Below are positions 1 through 6,168 of a DNA stretch of 7,104 nucleotides, piece by piece. Below the pieces are notes generated by a model that was given only the letters and a program-made list of their open reading frames with translations, ran no database searches and was not told the DNA's origin. Source of the stretch: Giesbergeria sp. (lineage in GTDB: Bacteria > Pseudomonadota > Gammaproteobacteria > Burkholderiales > Burkholderiaceae_C); contig JAUYGP010000078.1 in the NCBI GenBank assembly GCA_030690515.1, forward strand, positions 1 through 7,104, given 5' to 3'. Position numbers and translations under genes: made by a program. Positions within the stretch are counted from its first letter, which is position 1; each line of letters opens with the position of its first letter.

Positions 1-914
1 CCAACCCGGCCCTGGCGGCCGGTGGCACGCAGGCCCTGGTCGACGCAGCCTTGCAGCGCCTGCGCACTGGCGGCTACGAATACACGCTGGAGCCCGGCGT
101 GTACGGCGAGCACACGGCCGACGAGTTCTGGTTCGACCGCAAGTCCGGTTTTTGCGAACACATCGCCTCGGCCTTCGTCGTGCTGATGCGCGCCATGGAC
201 GTACCGGCACGCATCGTCACCGGCTACCAGGGGGGTGAGCGCAATCCGGTCGATGGCTACTGGACCGTGCGCCAGAGCGACGCCCATGCCTGGACCGAAG
301 TCTGGATGGAAGGGCGTGGCTGGGTGCGGGTCGACCCCACCGGCGCCGTCTCCCCCGGGCGCGTAGGCCAGTTCCAGCGCCTGCAAGTGCCCCGTGGCGC
401 GCTGGCCAATGCGGTGGGCACGATGATGAGTCCCGACACCGTGCAGCGCCTGCGCGCCGTGTGGGAAGCGGCCAACAACCGCTGGAACCAGTGGGTACTG
501 AACTACACGCAGAGCCGCCAACTCGACCTGCTGCGCGCGATGGGCTTTGACGCCCCCGACTGGCAGGACCTGGCCCGCGTGCTGGCCGCGCTGGTCGTCG
601 CCACCGCAGCAGCCGGTGCCGCCTGGACACTGTGGGAGCGCCTACAGCACGACCCCTGGCTGCGCCTGCTGGCCCGCGCCCGCGCCCGCCTGGAGCGCAG
701 CGGCCTGCCCACCACGGCCAGCATTCCGCCCCGCACCCTGGCCGCCCAAGCCAGCGCCCGCTTTGGCGCCGATGCCAGCGACGCCGCCGCCTGGCTGCTG
801 CGTCTGGAGCAGTTGCGCTACGCCCCTCCCTCCACATCCCGAGTGCAGGCCCTGGGCCAGTTGCGGCGCGATCTGCGCCGCCTGCGCTGGCCTGCCCCAC
901 GCCGTCCTTCATGA
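1..914 (+). CDS. TgpA-like membrane transglutaminase, 3'-terminal part (5' end outside window)
   Basis: The reading frame is open from position 3 with no start, so the gene begins upstream; a TTG at 51 is internal. About 303 residues are visible. The transglutaminase core shows the papain-like triad: Cys in GFCEHIASA (codon 153-155), His in DAHAWTEV (codon 285-287) and Asp in RVDPT (codon 333-335). A hydrophobic Ala/Val-rich segment follows (about 565-630, ALVVATAAAGAAW), probably a transmembrane helix. After it comes an Arg/Leu-rich helical tail of the kind found as the C-terminal DUF4129 region. This order (core, membrane helix, cytoplasmic tail) matches TgpA/DUF3488-type proteins of about 650-700 residues, whose N-terminal half is a bundle of membrane helices. 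That half is not visible here. TgpA of Pseudomonas aeruginosa is essential with a periplasmic transglutaminase domain; its substrate is not well defined. The stop codon overlaps the ATG of the next gene (ATGA), indicating translational coupling. Confidence 0.9.
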   Translation, partial: NPALAAGGTQALVDAALQRLRTGGYEYTLEPGVYGEHTADEFWFDRKSGFCEHIASAFVVLMRAMDVPARIVTGYQGGERNPVDGYWTVRQSDAHAWTEVWMEGRGWVRVDPTGAVSPGRVGQFQRLQVPRGALANAVGTMMSPDTVQRLRAVWEAANNRWNQWVLNYTQSRQLDLLRAMGFDAPDWQDLARVLAALVVATAAAGAAWTLWERLQHDPWLRLLARARARLERSGLPTTASIPPRTLAAQASARFGADASDAAAWLLRLEQLRYAPPSTSRVQALGQLRRDLRRLRWPAPRRPS

Positions 915-1990
915 TGCAGAAACTTCTCTCGATAGCTCTCATTTCAATAGCTGCTACCGCCCTGTCCACGGGCGCAATCGCCAAAAACCCCTCAAAAAGA
1001 CCGGCTGCGGCAAATCGCACCACCGAGCCGACCGGCACGCCCTACGCCCGCCGCACCGACGCCATGCAGTTTGCCGACGACCTCGCCGAGCGCCGCGACC
1101 TCGACCGCGAATGGGTGCGCCAGGCCATCGGTCAGGCGCGTTTTCTGGCGCAGGTACCGCGACTGGTATTGCCGCCGGCCAAAGGTACAGCGAAGAACTG
1201 GCAGGCCTACCGCAACCGCTTCATCGAGCCGGTACGCATCCGCGCCGGGGTGCGCTTCTGGCAAGACAACAGCATCGCACTGGCGCGCGCCGAGCGCGAA
1301 TACGGCGTGCCTGCCGAGATCATCGTCGGCATCATTGGCGTCGAGACCATCTACGGCCAGCACATGGGCAACTTCCGGGTGATGGATGCCCTGGCCACGC
1401 TGGCCTTCGACTTTCCTGCAGAACACCCGCGCGCCCAGGACCGCACCGCTTTCTTCCAGCGTGAACTCGAGCAGTTCCTGAGCCTCATGCACCGCACCAA
1501 CACCGACCCCTTCGAGCCCCGGGGCAGCTATGCCGGTGCCATGGGCCTGGGCCAGTTCATGCCCTCGAGCTGGGCACGTTACGCCGTGGACTTTGACCGC
1601 GACGGCCACATCGATCTGTATGGCAGCGCGCAGGACGCCATCGGATCGGTAGCCAACTACTTCATCGCGCACAGCTGGACACCGGGCATGCCCACGCACT
1701 TTGGCGTTCAGCCCGGCGGCAGCGCCGCACAAACGGATGAACTGCTGGTGCCCGACATCCTGCCCACCTTCAGCGCCGCCAGCATGCAGGCCCGGGGCGC
1801 CGTGCTGGACGCGGCTGGCGCCCGCTACACCGGCCCACTGGCCCTGGTCGAACTGCAAAACGGCGGCGACCCTCCCAGCTACGTGGCAGGCACGGAAAAC
1901 TTCTACGCCATCACGCGCTACAACTGGTCGAGCTACTACGCCATGGCCGTGATTGGACTGGGCCAGGCCGTGGCCGCAGCGCGCCGTTGA
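911..1990 (+). CDS. mltB: Lytic murein transglycosylase B (MltB/Slt35 family)
   Basis: This is a 359-residue periplasmic enzyme that cleaves the MurNAc-GlcNAc bond of peptidoglycan to give 1,6-anhydro-MurNAc ends. The ATG at 911 is chosen because it overlaps the upstream stop (ATGA) and begins a classic signal peptide: MMQKLL, a hydrophobic Ile/Ala stretch, then a likely cut near AIA-KN. A second ATG at 914 is equally possible. The catalytic Glu is E145 in GVETIYG, matching the GVET motif of E. coli Slt35. YAGAMGLGQFMPSSW follows. D227-F-D-R-D-G-H-I-D235 resembles the EF-hand-like calcium loop of Slt35. The C-terminal VELQNG and FYAITRYN blocks are also family hallmarks. There is no lipobox Cys near the signal peptide end, so unlike E. 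coli MltB it is predicted to be soluble in the periplasm rather than an outer-membrane lipoprotein. Length is normal. No clear Shine-Dalgarno is present; expression probably depends on coupling to the transglutaminase gene. Confidence 0.95.
   Translation: MMQKLLSIALISIAATALSTGAIAKNPSKRPAAANRTTEPTGTPYARRTDAMQFADDLAERRDLDREWVRQAIGQARFLAQVPRLVLPPAKGTAKNWQAYRNRFIEPVRIRAGVRFWQDNSIALARAEREYGVPAEIIVGIIGVETIYGQHMGNFRVMDALATLAFDFPAEHPRAQDRTAFFQRELEQFLSLMHRTNTDPFEPRGSYAGAMGLGQFMPSSWARYAVDFDRDGHIDLYGSAQDAIGSVANYFIAHSWTPGMPTHFGVQPGGSAAQTDELLVPDILPTFSAASMQARGAVLDAAGARYTGPLALVELQNGGDPPSYVAGTENFYAITRYNWSSYYAMAVIGLGQAVAAARR
930..999. repeat. Possible degenerate copy of a dispersed Comamonadaceae repeat inside mltB signal-peptide region
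   Basis: The stretch carries CTCATTTCAATAGCTGCTA, then a short dyad (CGCCC at 958-962, GGGCG at 970-974, 7-nt loop), then GCAATCGCCAAAAA. From memory, many Comamonadaceae genomes carry a roughly 50-bp intergenic repeat running ATAGCTGCTAGCGC, a hairpin loop, GCGCTAGAGGCC, then an A-rich end. The same order of blocks is seen here with substitutions. The reading frame stays open through it and it encodes the hydrophobic signal peptide. Only one copy lies in this window, so the call depends on recalled consensus, not on a comparison made here. Confidence 0.4.
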
Positions 1991-2004
1991 CCCCCCAACC
2001 CACC

Positions 2005-2502
2005 GTGACCGACCCGCACCTGCCTGCCCTGCACGCCACGGCGCCTGGCCTGTACCGCCACTACAAAGGCGGCTGGTACGAGGTGGTGGCCACCGCGCGC
2101 TGCAGCGAAACCCTGCAAGGCATGACGCTATACCGTCCGCTCTATGGCGCTGGCCTGACCGACGGCGCGTTGTGGGTGCGGCCCGCCGCCATGTTCCATG
2201 AAACGGGCCTCTTCGGCGGCAAGGTGCAGCCACGCTTCATGCGCCACGACCCTGCGCAACTGCTGCTGGCCGACCTGCCCACAGCGCAGGCACTCATCGC
2301 CCACCTGCGCAGCCTGGCAGAGCGGCAAGGCGGCATCGTGCTGGACCAGGCCCTGCGCGTACCACCGCCCGAGCCCACCACCTGCTGCGGGCGCGGCTGC
2401 AACGGTTGCGTGTGGGAGGGCTTTTACGCGGCGCTGCAGCACTGGCGTACAGATGCCCTCGCCTTCTTGCAACCCAACGAAGTACCTTCGCCCGCCTGCT
2501 GA
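2005..2502 (+). CDS. DUF1653-like protein with C-terminal Cys-rich oxidoreductase-like motif
   Basis: A 165-residue soluble protein of unknown function if started at GTG 2005. TTG 1987, which overlaps the mltB stop (TTGA), would add six residues; neither start has a visible Shine-Dalgarno. GTG is preferred because it places the conserved block close to the N-terminus, but the choice is open. The first half (GLYRHYKGGWYEVVATA, TLYRPLYG, LWVRPAAMFHETG) has the pattern of DUF1653, a small beta-rich family of unknown role. A helical linker rich in Ala/Leu follows. Near the end is CCGRGCNGCVWEGFYAAL, with C127, C128, C132 and C135, matching the oxidoreductase-like N-terminal motif (CCGxGCxxCVW). 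Those cysteines could bind metal or take part in thiol redox; this is inference. It begins 0-14 bp after mltB and so is probably cotranscribed with it. Confidence 0.82.
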   Translation: MTDPHLPALHATAPGLYRHYKGGWYEVVATARCSETLQGMTLYRPLYGAGLTDGALWVRPAAMFHETGLFGGKVQPRFMRHDPAQLLLADLPTAQALIAHLRSLAERQGGIVLDQALRVPPPEPTTCCGRGCNGCVWEGFYAALQHWRTDALAFLQPNEVPSPAC

Positions 2503-2575
2503 ACCCAAGAAAACTGGGGCATACCCTGAGCATTTCGGCCGCACGCACGCACTGAAAACCGTCACCATGCTGGAC

Positions 2576-2582
2576 AAGGAGA
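2576..2582 (+). promoter_or_regulatory. Ribosome binding site of the WS/DGAT gene
   Basis: AAGGAGA lies six bases before the ATG at 2589. It is the clearest Shine-Dalgarno sequence in the window and decides the start over the out-of-frame ATG at 2567. The in-frame ATG at 2595 would sit 12 bases away, a less favourable spacing. The rest of the 2503-2588 gap shows no convincing promoter or terminator. Confidence 0.8.
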
Positions 2583-2588
2583 CCCTGC

Positions 2589-4145
2589 ATGCCGATGCCT
2601 CAGCTGTCCGGACTGGACGCCACTTTTCTCTACCTGGAGAAGCCCGAAATGCCCATGCACGTGGGCGCCATGCATTTACTCGAACTCCCTGAGGGCTACC
2701 GAGGCCGCTATGTCAACGACCTGCGGCGGCTATACGCCGCGCGCATGCCCGCGCTGCCTGCGCTGCGCAGGCGCCTGTGGTGGATGCCCTTGAACCTCGC
2801 CAATCCGGTCTGGGTGGATGCCGATCCCGACCTGTCGTACCACATCATCGAGCACAAACTGCCCCGCCGCGCAGCGGGCACGGCGCAGAGCGATGCCCGC
2901 TCGCTGTTGGAAGAAAAAATCTCGCTGTTGCACCCGCAACTGCTCGACCGCAGCAAGCCGCTATGGCGCATGCACGTCATCGAAGGCCTGCCGCGCAGCA
3001 CCCGGGGCCTCAAGCAAGTGGGGGTGTATTCGCAGTTGCACCATGCGGCGGTGGACGGCCAGGCGGCGGTGGCGCTGGGCAATGTGCTGTACGACCTGAC
3101 GCCTCAACCCCGCGAGATCGCACTGCACCCCTCCCGGCGCAGCAAGGTCTACAGCATCGGCATGGTGGAAATGCTGCGCGGAGCCCTCGGCAGCGAGGTC
3201 GGCCAGGTGGCGCGCCTGGTGCGCGAACTGCCCGCCACGCTGGGCACCGTGGCTGGCGCTGCCAAGGGGGCATTCACCGGCAAGCGCCTGCTGGGCAAAA
3301 GCTCGGGCAACATCACACTGGCCCCGGCCACACCCATGAACGTGACCGTGGGCATCACACGGGCCTTTGCCAGCGCCAGCGTGCCACTGCCAGAACTCAA
3401 GGCCCTGGCACGCGCACATGGCACCACACTGAACGACATGGTGCTCATGCTGTGCGCAGGCGCGCTGCGCAACTACCTGCTGCTGCACCAAAAACTGCCG
3501 CGCAAGAGCCTGGTGGCGGCCGTGCCCATCTCACTGCGCCCGCAGGGCGACACCCGCCCGGACAACCAGGCCTCGATGAGCCTGATCAGCCTGGGTACCC
3601 ACCTGGCCGATCCGGGCAAGCGCCTGGCGCACATCCGCACCGCCAGTAGCGCAATGAAAACCACCATGGGGCGCATGAAAAGCATCCTGCCGACCGATTT
3701 CCCCTCCATCGGCATCCCTTGGCTGATTGAGGCAGCGACCTCGCTGTACGGCAAGGCCCGCGTGGCCGACCGTTTGCCCCAGGTGGCCAACGTAGTGATT
3801 TCCAACGTGCCCGGCCCCCAGGTACCGCTGTACCTGGCCGGTGCACGCATGCTCGCCAACTGCCCTACCAGCATCGTGGTGCACGGCCTCGCGCTGAACA
3901 TCACGGTACAGAGCTTTGACGCCCACATGGATTTCGGCCTGATGGCCGACGCAGCAGCGCTGCCCGACGTGAAGACCCTGGCGGGAGCTCTGGACGCCGC
4001 ACTGGACGAACTGCGCGGCCTGCCAAGCCCACCGGCCACCTCGCCCATGCCGGCGGCCCACCCACGCATTCCGGCCCCAGCCGCCGCCAAGGTGTCGCGC
4101 AAGCGACCCGCCTCCCGGGTAAATGCCACCCAGAAGGGCGTTTGA
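2589..4145 (+). CDS. Wax ester synthase / acyl-CoA:diacylglycerol acyltransferase (WS/DGAT)
   Basis: A 518-residue acyltransferase of the bifunctional AtfA type. The family joins an acyl-CoA to a long-chain alcohol (wax ester) or to diacylglycerol (triacylglycerol) at the inner face of the membrane or on lipid inclusions. The start is set by AAGGAGA six bases upstream. The family N-terminus is seen as LSGLDATFLYLE. The PLW motif is at 124-126 (PLWRMHVIEGL), and the active-site HHxxxDG motif at 151-157 reads HHAAVDG, with H152 the expected catalytic base. N282-D283 begins the conserved NDMVLMLCAGALRNYL block, and N401-VVISNVPGP-410 is the conserved C-terminal motif. All landmarks are present, so the enzyme should be active. 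Acinetobacter AtfA is 458 residues; part of the excess here is a tail at 479-518 rich in Pro, Ala, Lys and Arg and probably disordered. An alpha/beta hydrolase follows 18 bp later, suggesting joint neutral-lipid turnover. Substrate preference cannot be read from sequence. Confidence 0.95.
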   Translation: MPMPQLSGLDATFLYLEKPEMPMHVGAMHLLELPEGYRGRYVNDLRRLYAARMPALPALRRRLWWMPLNLANPVWVDADPDLSYHIIEHKLPRRAAGTAQSDARSLLEEKISLLHPQLLDRSKPLWRMHVIEGLPRSTRGLKQVGVYSQLHHAAVDGQAAVALGNVLYDLTPQPREIALHPSRRSKVYSIGMVEMLRGALGSEVGQVARLVRELPATLGTVAGAAKGAFTGKRLLGKSSGNITLAPATPMNVTVGITRAFASASVPLPELKALARAHGTTLNDMVLMLCAGALRNYLLLHQKLPRKSLVAAVPISLRPQGDTRPDNQASMSLISLGTHLADPGKRLAHIRTASSAMKTTMGRMKSILPTDFPSIGIPWLIEAATSLYGKARVADRLPQVANVVISNVPGPQVPLYLAGARMLANCPTSIVVHGLALNITVQSFDAHMDFGLMADAAALPDVKTLAGALDAALDELRGLPSPPATSPMPAAHPRIPAPAAAKVSRKRPASRVNATQKGV

Positions 4146-4163
4146 AGCCTTTACCATCATCCA

Positions 4164-5021
4164 ATGGCCTCCATCTCAGAACGTGTTCCCATGCCTGCAC
4201 ACACCCGCCGCCAGACCAACGTCGAACCCACCGAAGAACCCGGCCTGGACCTGATGCCGCCGGGCCTCAGACTGATGCTGCTCGAAGCCCGTGCGCCCTG
4301 GGAAGCCATGGCCATGGCTGCCGTCTGTCCCTGGCTCTCTCGCATGCCTTCGGGCGACGGTCATGCGGTTTTGGTCTGCCCCGGCCTGGGCGCATCCGAT
4401 CTCACCACCTTGGCCCTGCGCCGGTTTCTGAAAAAGCTGGGCTACCAGGCCTATGGCTGGAAGCAAGGCCTGAACCTGGGTCCGCGTGAAGGCGTTGTCG
4501 AAGGCTGCCTCGAGCGGCTCGAGACGCTGCATCGGGAGCACGGCGGCAAGATCAGCCTGGTCGGCTGGAGTCTGGGCGGCATCTACGCCCGTGAAATGGC
4601 CAAGGAAATGCCGGATCTGGTGCGCAGCGTGATCACGCTGGGCACGCCATTTACCGGCCATCCCAAGGCCACCAACGCCTGGCGCTTTTACCAACTGGTC
4701 AGCGGCCAGCACGCCCACGACGAGGAACTGCTGGCCGAGGTGCGTAAGCCCCCGCCGGTGCCCACCACCTCCATTTACAGCAAGACTGACGGCATCGTGT
4801 CCTGGCAGTGCAGCATCAACCCGGCGCGGCACGCCCACACCGAAAACATTGAGGTGCACGCCAGTCACATTGGCATGGGTATGAACCCGCTGGCCATGTA
4901 CGCCATTGCCGACCGGCTGCGCCAAGACCCGGAGCACTGGAAACGGTTCGACGTGCAGGGCGCGCGGCGCTGGTTCTTCAAGGTGGCGCACCAGCCTGAG
5001 GCCGTCACACGGTGGTATTGA
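4164..5021 (+). CDS. Alpha/beta hydrolase (lipase/esterase-like), next to WS/DGAT
   Basis: A 285-residue cytoplasmic hydrolase without signal peptide. The nucleophile elbow is GWSLGG (134-139) with S136. The likely acid is D209 in YSKTDGIVSW and the likely base H235 in HASHIGMGMNP, completing a Ser-Asp-His triad. An oxyanion-type PGLGAS lies at the start of the core, and LGTPFTGHP follows the nucleophile strand, as in lipase-like acylhydrolases. ATG 4164 is used; ATG 4191 is an alternative, and neither has a clear Shine-Dalgarno. It sits 18 bp after the WS/DGAT stop, so the two are probably one operon, and it may hydrolyse wax esters, triacylglycerol or related acyl esters. The role is inferred from context. 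Its stop codon TGA lies inside the left TTGAA duplication of the downstream mobile element, yet the protein appears full length. Confidence 0.9.
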   Translation: MASISERVPMPAHTRRQTNVEPTEEPGLDLMPPGLRLMLLEARAPWEAMAMAAVCPWLSRMPSGDGHAVLVCPGLGASDLTTLALRRFLKKLGYQAYGWKQGLNLGPREGVVEGCLERLETLHREHGGKISLVGWSLGGIYAREMAKEMPDLVRSVITLGTPFTGHPKATNAWRFYQLVSGQHAHDEELLAEVRKPPPVPTTSIYSKTDGIVSWQCSINPARHAHTENIEVHASHIGMGMNPLAMYAIADRLRQDPEHWKRFDVQGARRWFFKVAHQPEAVTRWY

Positions 5022-5022
5022 A
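5018..5022. repeat. Left target-site duplication TTGAA
   Basis: TTGAA directly abuts the left inverted repeat and matches the five bases just outside the right one. It includes the TGA stop (5019-5021) of the upstream hydrolase. Five-base duplications are typical of several transposase families, including IS1380. Confidence 0.75.
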
Positions 5023-5039
5023 CCTAGAAACAGCAGTTG
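5023..5039 (+). repeat. Left terminal inverted repeat of the MITE-like element
   Basis: CCTAGAAACAGCAGTTG. Compared with the reverse complement of the right end it differs only at positions 10 (A for G) and 12 (C for T). The match stops after position 17. Confidence 0.8.
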
Positions 5040-5239
5040 ACCGCTTTATATCTCTTGCTGGGCCGCATGAAAGCAATCGTCGATGACTCCAATAACGTTC
5101 ACCTGATGGGTGAAAGCGCTATGCACCCACCAGCACCGCGCTCAGGGCGCCATGCGGCGTTGTTCCTCCTTGCGGGCAGGAGCCCGCCGCGTCGTCTCGT
5201 CTTGCCTGACACCCAGATCACGGCACCGGCGGGCACATC

Positions 5240-5256
5240 CAACTACCGTTTCTAGG
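5240..5256 (-). repeat. Right terminal inverted repeat of the MITE-like element
   Basis: CAACTACCGTTTCTAGG is the inverted partner of 5023-5039, with 15 of 17 positions matching. Confidence 0.8.
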
Positions 5257-5261
5257 TTGAA
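5257..5261. repeat. Right target-site duplication TTGAA
   Basis: A perfect copy of 5018-5022, directly outside the right inverted repeat. Collapsing the two copies and deleting the element joins the first hydrolase stop to the second hydrolase ATG with 20 bp between them. Confidence 0.75.
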
Positions 5262-5280
5262 ACAGCGGGCGGGCTGACCT

Positions 5281-6168
5281 ATGCAAATCCAGGCCAACGG
5301 CCTGCACATCGAGGTTGACGACCAGGGCCCACGCACGGGCCCGGTGGTGCTGCTCATCATGGGCTTGGGCATGCAGCTCATTGCCTGGCCGCAGGCGCTG
5401 GTGGACGAGCTTATGGCGCGGGGCTTTCGTGTGCTGCGCCTGGACAACCGCGACATCGGCCTGAGCCAGGATTTCGACCATGCGGGGGTTCCGCACATGG
5501 CACTGGCCGGCCTGCGCCACCTGATGCACCTGCCGGTGCGCTCGCCCTATTCCCTGGCCGACATGGCACGCGATGCCCTGAGCGTGCTCGACGCGCTGGG
5601 CATCGCCCAGGCCCATGTGTGCGGTGCCTCTATGGGCGGCATGATCGCCCAGCATCTTGCCGCCACCGCGCCGCAGCGCGTGGCAAGCCTCACACTGATG
5701 ATGACCACCAGCGGCGCCCGTTCACTGCCCAAACCCCGCTGGGCCCTGCAGCGCACCCTGATGTCCCGTCCAGCGGGACCTGGCGAAGAGGCCGCCGTGG
5801 CCTGGATCGTGAACCTGTTTGGCGCCATCGGCAGCCCCGGCTACCCGTCCAACGAAGACATCCTGCGCGAGCGTGCCTTGGCCTCGGTGCGCCGCGCCTG
5901 GCACCCGGCGGGCTCGGCCCGGCAATTGCTGGCCATCGTGGCCGACGGTGACCGCACGCCCTTGCTGACCCGCATTGCAGCACCCACGCGCATCGTGCAC
6001 GGCCTGGACGACCCGTTGGTGCCCGTGGCCAGCGGCCAGCAGCTAGCGCAGCACATTGCGGGCGCGCAGACCGACTTCATTCCCGGCATGGGCCACGACC
6101 TGCCGGATGCGCTGCTCGGGCACTTCGCCATGGGCATCGCAGAGAACGCAGCGCGGGCACACCCCTGA
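5281..6168 (+). CDS. Alpha/beta hydrolase (RdmC/methylesterase-like fold)
   Basis: A 295-residue cytoplasmic alpha/beta-fold hydrolase. It opens with a short beta hairpin (MQIQANGLHIEVDDQG), then the oxyanion segment LIMGLGMQLIAWP and LDNRDIGLS, typical of the aclacinomycin methylesterase/proline iminopeptidase-like branch. The nucleophile is S117 in CGASMGGM, the acid is probably D244 in HGLDDPLVP, and the base is H272 in GMGHDLP. A mobile cap region lies between about 140 and 215. The triad is complete and the length normal. The natural substrate is unknown; esters or lactones are the usual range. No strong Shine-Dalgarno is seen before the ATG. It now lies 259 bp from the first hydrolase because of the inserted element, but was probably 20 bp away before. 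The two hydrolases differ in layout, so they do not look like recent duplicates. Confidence 0.92.
   Translation: MQIQANGLHIEVDDQGPRTGPVVLLIMGLGMQLIAWPQALVDELMARGFRVLRLDNRDIGLSQDFDHAGVPHMALAGLRHLMHLPVRSPYSLADMARDALSVLDALGIAQAHVCGASMGGMIAQHLAATAPQRVASLTLMMTTSGARSLPKPRWALQRTLMSRPAGPGEEAAVAWIVNLFGAIGSPGYPSNEDILRERALASVRRAWHPAGSARQLLAIVADGDRTPLLTRIAAPTRIVHGLDDPLVPVASGQQLAQHIAGAQTDFIPGMGHDLPDALLGHFAMGIAENAARAHP

Larger units (their letters stand above)
5023..5256. mobile_element. 234-bp MITE-like non-autonomous insertion, possibly IS1380-related
   Basis: The element is bounded by inverted repeats, CCTAGAAACAGCAGTTG on the left and CAACTACCGTTTCTAGG on the right. They pair at 15 of 17 positions, and the outer nine are perfect. 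Both ends abut the same 5-bp sequence TTGAA. There is room for no transposase: the only through-frame (5037-5255, 72 codons from a TTG) has no recognisable domain and ends in the TAG of the right repeat. Inside are two hairpins: TGGGTG/CACCCA (5107-5112, 5124-5129) and GCGGGC/GCCCGC (5172-5177, 5182-5187). The CCTAGA terminus and 5-bp duplication resemble ISEcp1 (IS1380 family, left end CCTAGATTC), so an IS1380 relative is the likely mobiliser; this is inference. The element fills almost the whole gap between two hydrolase genes. Confidence 0.8.

Noticed and set aside
217..1038. 273-codon antisense frame over the transglutaminase
   Set aside because: Arg/Gly/Ala-rich shadow of the + strand gene with no domain pattern.
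547..1464. 305-codon + frame bridging the transglutaminase and mltB
   Set aside because: Shifted-frame shadow rich in Pro, Ala and Arg; both genes in the true frames carry catalytic motifs.
992..2233. 413-codon antisense frame opposite mltB
   Set aside because: It lies opposite a certain, fully conserved gene. Composition is low in recognisable motifs and long antisense frames are expected at this G+C.
3473..4129. Antisense frame of 218 codons opposite the WS/DGAT
   Set aside because: Mirror of a conserved coding region; no start signal and no family motif.
5037..5065. TTGACC as a -35 box of an inward promoter in the element
   Set aside because: No -10 lies at 16-18 bp (GGGCCG there); the TATATC downstream is far too close.
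5037..5255. 72-codon frame inside the MITE-like element
   Set aside because: It starts with a TTG inside the left inverted repeat and stops in the right one, has no ribosome binding site, and shows no recognisable domain. Possibly a remnant, but not supportable as a gene.
5259..5280. Flank GAAACAGC...TGACC resembling the left end of the element
   Set aside because: Only two short blocks agree with a changed spacing, and no second inverted partner exists. Probably chance, though it could mean a preferred target.
5257..5285. TTGAAA with TATGCA 17 bp later as an outward promoter
   Set aside because: The putative -10 overlaps the start codon and matches the consensus at only three of six positions.
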